Source: Punica granatum (lineage: Eukaryota; Streptophyta; Magnoliopsida; Myrtales; Lythraceae). Taken from it: a stretch of DNA of 64,000 nucleotides. Positions 57,291 through 64,000 of the stretch are shown here, piece by piece. How positions within the stretch are numbered: position 1 is the stretch's first letter; each line of letters begins with the position of its first letter. The DNA is taken from contig NC_045132.1 in NCBI RefSeq assembly GCF_007655135.1, forward strand, positions 16,492,001 through 16,556,000, written 5' to 3'. The notes beneath the pieces were generated by a model. That model was not told the origin of the DNA and did not search any database. It worked only from the letters and a program-made list of their open reading frames with translations. A program made the position numbers and the translations under genes.

Positions 57291-57475
57291 TTGATACACG
57301 TTGTTCTTCGTATAATTAGCATCCTCTTACGTTCTTATATTGGAGAAAAATAAAAGAAATCTGCTGCTCATGTCCTTCTTTCTTCTGTGTTACTGACAAA
57401 GGAGCTCTTTCGTTGCTTGATCAGTCAGTGGGCTTTATGTATGATATAAAACAACTTTATATCATCTGACCTTGT

Positions 57476-58258
57476 CAGTGATACTATTGGTTACATGCTA
57501 CCACAAACAAGTGACATTAACATCGCGAGAGGCACCGAGCAGTTCATGCAAAGGGCATGACAAATCCGAACCATATCCTCATGCTTATCCTAGCTTAAAT
57601 TTCATTTATCTCCTCGCTAAAAGTAACAAACAGGACCTGTAAATCGTAGGCGAACCCTAGCTGCAACAAACTCAACCAATACAATTCAGATTATATGATT
57701 AGATTCGCCGAAGCAAAACAAGCAAGAGCCCCCGGCTTAATGAAGCTATAGAGCAAACTCAGATATGCAATCACTCTTTTCACTCGAAACTCAGCAACCA
57801 GCTATGTTAGCAAAAGCACATGCAAACCAGCACACACATTTCTCGCGAATGCACCCACTTATTTACACACACACGAAAAAAAAAAAAAAGGAGCAATGAC
57901 CTACTCTAGTGAAAGAAATCCGGTATATCGTTCAAACTTTCTTGCGCAGATGCTTGTAAACAAGGATTCAAGGATTCTCTCTTGGACATCTCGCGCACCT
58001 TTTAAGCCTGCGGGATTAGGAACGGGTTACCCAATGATTGAAGAAAATCCAAACCAAAAAGGGTATGGATTGGTTATGACAATTAACAATAACGACGAAG
58101 ACCAAATTGAAGATCTCTACACTTGTCATGCAAAACTATGTGCATATTAGTATAAAGTATCATGACATAAAACACAAAAATCATATTTTGAATAAATTTT
58201 AGATATACTTTTATTCTGAATGATTAGATTAATTAAAGATGTTTATACCTGGTCACAA
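57476..58258. other. 3' side of the Tubby-like gene and intergenic DNA
   Basis: No gene recognised. The frame at 57896-58150 has no family resemblance. A poly-A run (57879-57891) is present. Confidence 0.4.
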
Positions 58259-60400
58259 TCATTCACAGGCAATCTTAGTGTCAAAGCTGCTGAGACATAT
58301 TGCAAATGCTTGGAAGGCTGAGATTGGATACCGATAATCCATGGTGAAAAGGTCTTTATCAACTTTCCCAAATTGGAGAATAACATTCTCGTGCTCAGGG
58401 TTAGCCACAAGTTGGAAGTTTTTAACTGAGGCAACTGTTACCCGTCCATGGAAATTTAGACACCAGCATTGAAGTTGCTCATGCCATCTGGGAGACTTAT
58501 TCCTCAACACAAGCATTCCATCCTTCGGTTCAGTCAATGGTGCAGACTGGAAATTCTCCATGCGGGTTGACTTCGATCTGAAGAAGGAAATAGAAGGAAA
58601 TGTCTCTGGACTGCCAATTACAAACTCCGTCTGTGTGGGAGCCACCCCACCTGGTTCAATAGAAGAAACTGGGATCGTATCCATAACACACTGCATTCTT
58701 CTTGGGCCCCTATCTCCATATCAAACATAAAAACAATAAATTAGCCAAAATATTTTAAATTTGTCTTTTATTATTTAGTTGTGTGTTGCATCTTATTAAT
58801 AAGAAAGCTTAGTGTCAAAATTAGACAAGGTTCACTAAAGACAAGTGGGAGGTACGACACTATGAAAGGTTAAGTGTGTACATATGAGAATATATTAGTG
58901 AACAAGTAGAATACTAAATCATTAAACTGGATTTTCTTGACAAATGAAATGTTCAGATTTAGTGCTAACTGTAGTTTCAGTTGTGGGTAGTTTAAAAGAA
59001 ATAATCACTAAGTTTACTAATTCCAATTTCAATGTAAAACTTCTCTTCCAATTTTGGTTGCACTACTTTGATAATCATAGAGATTAAAGGACCATTTATA
59101 TCAAGTTACCTGGAACCCAAGCCATTCAACTCGTATGAAATGTGTGCAACAGGGTAATTTCCAACAGGTACTTTTGGGGAGACCTGTTTTAAATTAATTA
59201 ACCTGATGGACCGACTCTTACAAATTCTTGGGCCAGATATCGGAGGTTGTGCATCATAGACTGTGAACTTTGTTCCAAGAAAGTTTGACCTGCCAGTATG
59301 AGAAGAATGGGTTAAGACTTAAGACATACTCCAACATGATAATAACACAATAAAAGTACTTCCAAAGTAATACCTCAACTTGCCAACATATGTGTTACTC
59401 CCTTTTGCAATATCATCCGAGTTTAAAGTAATTATATAGTCGGTACAAATAGGGCGCCGGCACTTCCGAGCAGCAAGAAGAAACTTCCCATCAACATTTG
59501 AAGCTGTCAATGTTGACCATCAATAACACTGTCAAACGAAATAAATAACAGATGGAAAAACAAGTGGTTGAACTAAAAGCTTCTCAATGTTCACCTTGAT
59601 TGCTAAGGTATAGATAGTAAGTCTGCTTGCTCGGGCTCCGTTTTATATAGCACTGAACAAGGGAATCCCTTGGACCAGGCTGCAAATATAAGACCAGAGA
59701 ATGTGATAATGAAATCAAGTTTTCTTTGTCATAATCAGAAAGTTCCGCAGATGAACTCTTACAGATAGCCTTATAGCTCCCAACAGTTTAAGAGTGTGCC
59801 CTCATAATTAAACGCAAATTCGAGCAACTTCTAAACGGGAGAAACTCGAAATTCAGGCAATCTTCTGTCGAAGGATCAAAATTTAAAAGATATCCAATAA
59901 TAGTTGTCTCCCTTCGGCTCTCTTTTATCTTCCGGGCACTTCGATCCAACGCATCCATGTTAAAATACGGCAGTGGAGTCACAGGTGGGCAGCCACAAGA
60001 CATGAATCACAGCAGAAACAGTACAACTAACATAATTCAAGACGACAATACACAAGGGCCCCTGTACCTGCTTAAGCGAAATCGGAAATGTTAACTTGGC
60101 AGAGATCTCCGGGGTCTTGACGATCTCCTTCATGATCTGCCGCCAGCTCCGGCATACACCGGCACAGACAATGACGTTCTTCCGAGGAGGCCAGGTTTCC
60201 TCGGAAGCCTCTATCCTCATGAGCACCTCCCTCAGGAGCTCGGGAGGCATGTTAGCCCAACAGCTCTGCTTCAATACATCGATTGCCACCGAGGCGTCCT
60301 GGACAACCCGGTGCGACCGCGACCGCAACCCGAACCCCTTCCTGGATATGCTACCGAGCTCGCCCTTCACGTCCTGAATTATGCTCCTCAAAGAAGACAT
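58259..60400 (-). CDS. Tubby-like F-box protein, 5 exons
   Basis: Minus-strand exons: 60068-60400, 59595-59679, 59374-59503, 59110-59289 and 58259-58709, total 1179 nt for 392 residues, all junctions GT/AG and in phase. Residues ~50-105 form the F-box ([36 protein letters not shown]). The Tubby domain runs from about residue 110 to the end: [105 protein letters not shown], and the invariant end [15 protein letters not shown]. Plant Tubby-like proteins bind membrane phosphoinositides through the Tubby domain and Skp1/ASK through the F-box. They act in abscisic-acid, stress and pathogen responses. The gene looks intact; a run of about 12 C lies just upstream of the ATG (60411-60422). Confidence 0.95.
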
Positions 60401-61080
60401 CTTACTTATCCCCCCCCCCCCGTTGTTCTTAGCAATGGCAGAGCTTATTTCACATTGAAAGATCGGATCTTTCAGCCTAAAATCACTGACCCCAGTAATG
60501 AAACAGACAAGAATCTACATCACACCGCCGGAAATGCCGCCGCAGCTCATACCAACTGTAAAATCCCGCCAATTGACAGATCTAAACACGCGGGAATCAA
60601 ACACCCACACATACACACAACTCCAACAACAGTTACAGGACAATTGAAGACCCGATTAACAGTTTACTTCATATCGTTGCCGCCATTTCCCGAGCCTGCT
60701 GCCCTGAGATGCCCCCTCAAAAAGCCATTATCAATTGAGGCTGAGACGGCCAGAGATTCAGGGTGCTGAGGATTCATGGCTGTTCAGGCATTGTGAGGGG
60801 TTAGAGATTGGAGGATTTGTGGAATTCGAGCTCATCTTTGATGGATATATAGATTAACTTGGATTCTGTTCTGTAAAGTGTAAGGACATGGAAGGAGGAG
60901 GAGGAAGAGAAGAGGAGTGGTGTGAGGAGACAGAGAAGCAGAGGGACTGACACAGGGGGCATTAATTAGGGTTTCGGGAATGGGAGGTCGCAAGTGTGTG
61001 ACGTGGCATAAAGCTAGGGGTTCCGATGACGTGGCAATGCGCATGGTTACCCCTTCGATCGAAACATAATATTAATATTA
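60401..61080 (-). promoter_or_regulatory. 5' leader and promoter side of the Tubby-like gene
   Basis: Relatively GC-rich DNA upstream of the start codon, with C/T-rich tracts on the minus strand (60880-60920) typical of plant leaders. A leader intron is possible. No individual promoter motif is claimed. Confidence 0.4.
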
Positions 61081-62279
61081 TGCGATGTAATTGATTTGTT
61101 GAGAAAATTTTAAATGATATTACTTCACATTGACGTGACGAAAAAGAAATATTTGATGAAAAATAATTATGATAGATATATAAATGGTTTGTATTAATTT
61201 CTCTATTTTATGTAATTTAATTGGTATTTCCTTACGTCACGTAACAAAATAAGATTATTCAAGAATTTCTGGTAGATATTTGTCTCCCAGCATGAGGCAA
61301 TGCGCCAATAACTATACCAAAGATGACTACAATGAAATGCAGGATTATGACTGAGTATCAAATAAGTGAAATTTAACCGGTCGATTCGGAGTAAATGCTT
61401 GGATAAGTGGGTTTTGCATGTCAGGCTTTTTCGAAGATTAATTTTAACCTATGCTACAAAGATACATTCCAATAAAGTACTTACTATAAATATGTGGGCG
61501 AATTTGGAAATTCAATAATTGGTTCATGTTTAATTGGTAAAAGACTTGAATGAATGTGGTTATAACTTAGGAAACACTTCTGCATTTATTAGGTCTTACA
61601 ATATATTCTGACTCATAGCTTAGAAGCCCCTTGATTTGCAAATATATCTTTTAGGGGTTCTTTGCCCCTTTTAGTAAGTCAAAGGAGGTTCAGAGTTTTT
61701 TTTTTTAATGGGTGAAAGGTTTATAGTATACATTCATGATAGTAACTCTAAATGAAAAGGACATAAAAAAATGCTAGATGCTGACTCGTACTACGCACAT
61801 TATCAAAGATAATTTCCCCTTATGTATGAAGAATACATTTTAGACATGAAATTTTTTTGTTTTTCTTTACAAGGATTAAAAAAATTAATCAAGAGTAACT
61901 AAATTTTAAATAATAGCAAATAATAAAGAGAAGAAATTTAAAGAAAATATTATTGTTTTATTCAAGCTCATGGGAGAGTAAAGAGGAGAGAAGGAAAATA
62001 TGAATAAGAAAGAGAGAACAAAAAGGAGGAGGAGAGATAATAAGAGACGTGGTGAGAAAAGCATTAAACAATTCTACAAGTTTATCCTTGTACTCTTACT
62101 TCCTAATCTAATGGTTCAAAATTTGACTTTTTTTCTATTATTTTTAAATAGGTAATTTTGGGATTAGAAAAGTTACACAAACTGCTTTCTTTCTTCTATA
62201 TAGAATATTAGAGATGCAAAGGGTAGAAGTGATAAGATAAATTATATGGAGAAAATTCACAACTCAAAGATTTTTTTTT
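61081..62279. other. Gene-free AT-rich region
   Basis: No supported gene, RNA or repeat was seen; purine-rich tracts occur at about 61970-62040. Confidence 0.4.
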
Positions 62280-62490
62280 TAACGAGGGGTTACGGGCTGC
62301 TCTCTTAATCTCCACAATTCACATGAACACCTTGCAAGCTCTTGAAATAGGTCAATTCGGTCACTTAGACCGTGCAGATGACCCAATATGAAGCATTTTT
62401 CTGCATGATTTTTAAGGTGACTTGAACTTGAGACTTCTCCAAGAAAGTCACACTCCTTAATCACGAGCCCAACTCTATGATTCGAGTTAA
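62280..62490 (-). mobile_element. SINE-like sequence (minus strand)
   Basis: On the minus strand GGGCTCGTGATTAAGGAGTG (A-box-like) is followed by AAGTCTCAAGTTCAAGTCAC (B-box-like) at tRNA spacing, then a ~150-bp body. No flanking duplication was identified. Confidence 0.5.
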
Positions 62491-62786
62491 TTTGAAGAGC
62501 TTTACTTTTAAGTAGGCTGATTTGATTCGAGCTTTGACTAGTCGGGATTCATTAAGGTTCTAAATATCAGGTGATACAAACAAAAAGAAAGAAATACTTG
62601 CCATATATATGCTAATCCATTTGAAAATACCATATGCAATCCTATTTAATCGGTAAAATTTAAATTAATATAGTTATGATCTAGAAAAGGTACTATACTT
62701 AACATTGAAAGTGACACTAAAAATAGGCATAATAAATGGCACATTAAATAAAATAGGATCATTATGAAATAATTTCATTCGTGCAT

Positions 62787-63378
62787 GATGGGCCGAGTAG
62801 CTCAAGGCCTGGCCACATCCCTATTGCATCATCTCTAGATTGGCCTAAGGACATATGGATCAAGCCCCAGCCCAATTTTATGGAAACTTTTCAAATTCAG
62901 AAGATCCGTTGTACAAAACGACCCACTTACGAGGCCTGTGAACACCAAGCATGGGGGACTAAGACAAGTCAACACTCATGGCATTATCTTTGAAAAGTAA
63001 AAGGTCACGTATACATAAAGAAATAAGATCCATTTTGCCACGAAATCTCCATTAAAATATGCCCCCACTTGTGATACATGGGTCTCGTAGCTGCACCCTT
63101 ATGATCTATAAATATGAGCTTGGAGACTTGCCCAGAAAAGTCATCTATAAGCCAATACAAAACCCTCGCTTCATATACGGATCCCATCAATAATGATGGA
63201 CCGAATAGCTCAAGGCCTCACCACAACCCTGCGGCATCATCCTTGGATCGACTTGATGACATATGGGGTAGGCCCTAGGCCTAATTATATGAAAACTTTC
63301 CAACCTCAGAAGATCCAATGTACACATCACCCATTTGCCAGACACGTGAACACCAAACATGAGGCAATAAGACAAGTC
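62787..63378. repeat. Diverged direct repeat pair (~184 bp, 408-bp spacing)
   Basis: 62787-62970 and 63195-63378 share, in order, GTAGCTCAAGGCCT / ATAGCTCAAGGCCT, GCATCAT, GACATATGG, GAAAACTTT-like, CAGAAGATCC, GTGAACACCAA and AAGACAAGTC, with many substitutions elsewhere. They could be short degenerate LTRs or an old tandem duplication. Confidence 0.65.
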
Positions 63379-63522
63379 TTTTTTCTTTTTTCTTTTTATA
63401 TATAGAATGGAAATATTATTTATCAAACGAAATTAGTCATCCACCATAACCGTGGTATGGTCTCATATAAGTTTAGGAGAAGCAATCCCCATTGCACCAT
63501 ATGTCACTAGAATAATCACGTC

Positions 63523-63942
63523 TTATGGTGGATTATTAAAGTACATGAGGTCTTGACTGGTGTCACATCCAATCCGCGCAAGAGCATCTGCCACCTTGTT
63601 CACTTCATGATATACTTGTTGCACCCGAGGATCCCAAAAGTGTCTTCCGAGTTCCTTGCAATCATCAATAAGAGGTTTTAGTAAGAGATTATCTCGATAT
63701 GACCCCCATATTAGTTCCACGACCACCTTGGCGTCTAACTCAACCCAAAGTGACTGGATACCCAGGGACTTGACCATAACAAGCCCTCCACGGATTTCCC
63801 ACAATTTCGCCACAAGGCTGTTGGTCATTCCTAGAAACAAAGCAAAGCCTAGAATCCAACGGCCTAACTCATTTCTCAAAACCCCTCTAACCCCAGCTCT
63901 GCCCAAGTTCCCCGAGGCCGACCCATCCGTGTTAAGCTTCAT
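63523..63942 (-). pseudogene. RNase H-like domain of a LINE-type retroelement
   Basis: A 139-codon open stretch starts KLNTDGSASGNLGRAGVRGV (first catalytic Asp in NTDGS). It continues with AKLWEIRGGLVMVKSLGIQ (Glu position) and SLWVELDAKVVVELIWG (Asp), and ends EVNKVADALARIG (final Asp in the NxxADxLA pattern). This RVT_3-type RNase H domain closes many plant LINE polyproteins. Upstream bases (63943-63960) would encode the usual tryptophan/valine lead but contain a TAG. The rest of the element would lie outside the window. It could alternatively be a stand-alone host-encoded RNase H-like gene. Confidence 0.7.
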
Positions 63943-64000
63943 CTACTCGAGAGCGGTGAAGTCCAAGCAACATTCACGGAATGAGTCGTTTGACTATCCA

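Larger units (their letters stand above)
53386..57475. repeat. Tandem segmental duplication, unit 2 (R2+S2+dead Gly-rich gene copy)
   Basis: This is the second copy of the 49373-53385 block, beginning at the same CAGTGATACTATT word. It extends at its right end into a decayed copy of the Gly-rich gene (56758-57290). The word CAGTGATACTATT occurs a third time at 57476. So this junction word closes the live gene, unit 1 and the dead gene alike. Confidence 0.9.

Noticed and set aside
57896..58150. 84-codon plus-strand frame near the Tubby-like gene 3' end
   Set aside because: No family resemblance and no splice or leader context; likely chance in the 3' flank.

Overview
The window is nuclear DNA from a flowering plant, most likely a eudicot. 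Genes have many short GT..AG introns and AT-rich intergenic space. The gene families are plant ones: CHY/RING E3 ligase, CONSTANS-like B-box/CCT protein, CASP-like membrane protein and Tubby-like F-box protein. The rest is retrotransposons, PIF/Harbinger elements and their MITEs, and tRNA-derived SINEs. I do not name a species. There are no bacterial-style operons, and the host genes are independent single genes with no evident shared pathway.

Left third (1-20.3 kb) is a nested transposon cluster. A plus-strand Ty1/copia remnant (LTR end, primer binding site, gag, protease) occupies 1-3550 and is broken by a 768-bp Harbinger-type element. A 1.6-kb foldback element (3551-5163) follows. From 6.25 to 20.27 kb lies a minus-strand copia remnant (pre-integrase, integrase, first half of RT). 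It is cut by three insertions with readable target duplications: a 6.64-kb Ty3/gypsy element (6790-13430, TSD CAAGG), a 4.41-kb PIF/Harbinger element with its transposase and Myb-like partner (13500-17905, TSD TTA), and a ~1.07-kb non-autonomous element (19153-20224). Smaller MITEs sit inside the gypsy element and inside the third insertion.

Middle (20.3-45.7 kb) holds a 12-exon CHY-zinc-finger/RING-H2 gene (22603-25536, +), a 4-exon CONSTANS-like gene (33529-35830, +) and a 2-exon CASP-like gene (38151-40542, -). A possible unassigned gene 3' end lies at 37.2-37.7 kb. Between them are a Mutator-like foldback MITE, a SINE with a perfect 18-bp target duplication, a broken LINE, Harbinger-like MITEs and a locally duplicated SINE-rich block.

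Right third (45.7-64 kb) holds a 3-exon FYV7-type rRNA-processing gene (45782-47633, +), a Gly/Pro-rich gene with a Cys-rich tail (48550-49070, +), a ~4-kb tandem segmental duplication (49373-57475) ending in a dead copy of that gene, and a 5-exon Tubby-like F-box gene (58259-60400, -). The duplicated blocks carry fragments of the CASP-like gene lying about 12 kb away. The last 3.5 kb contains a SINE-like sequence, a diverged direct repeat and an RNase H fragment of retroelement type.

Splice sites were placed by reading frame and GT/AG only. Transposon ends were placed by eye from terminal repeats and target duplications. Positions may be off by a base or two.
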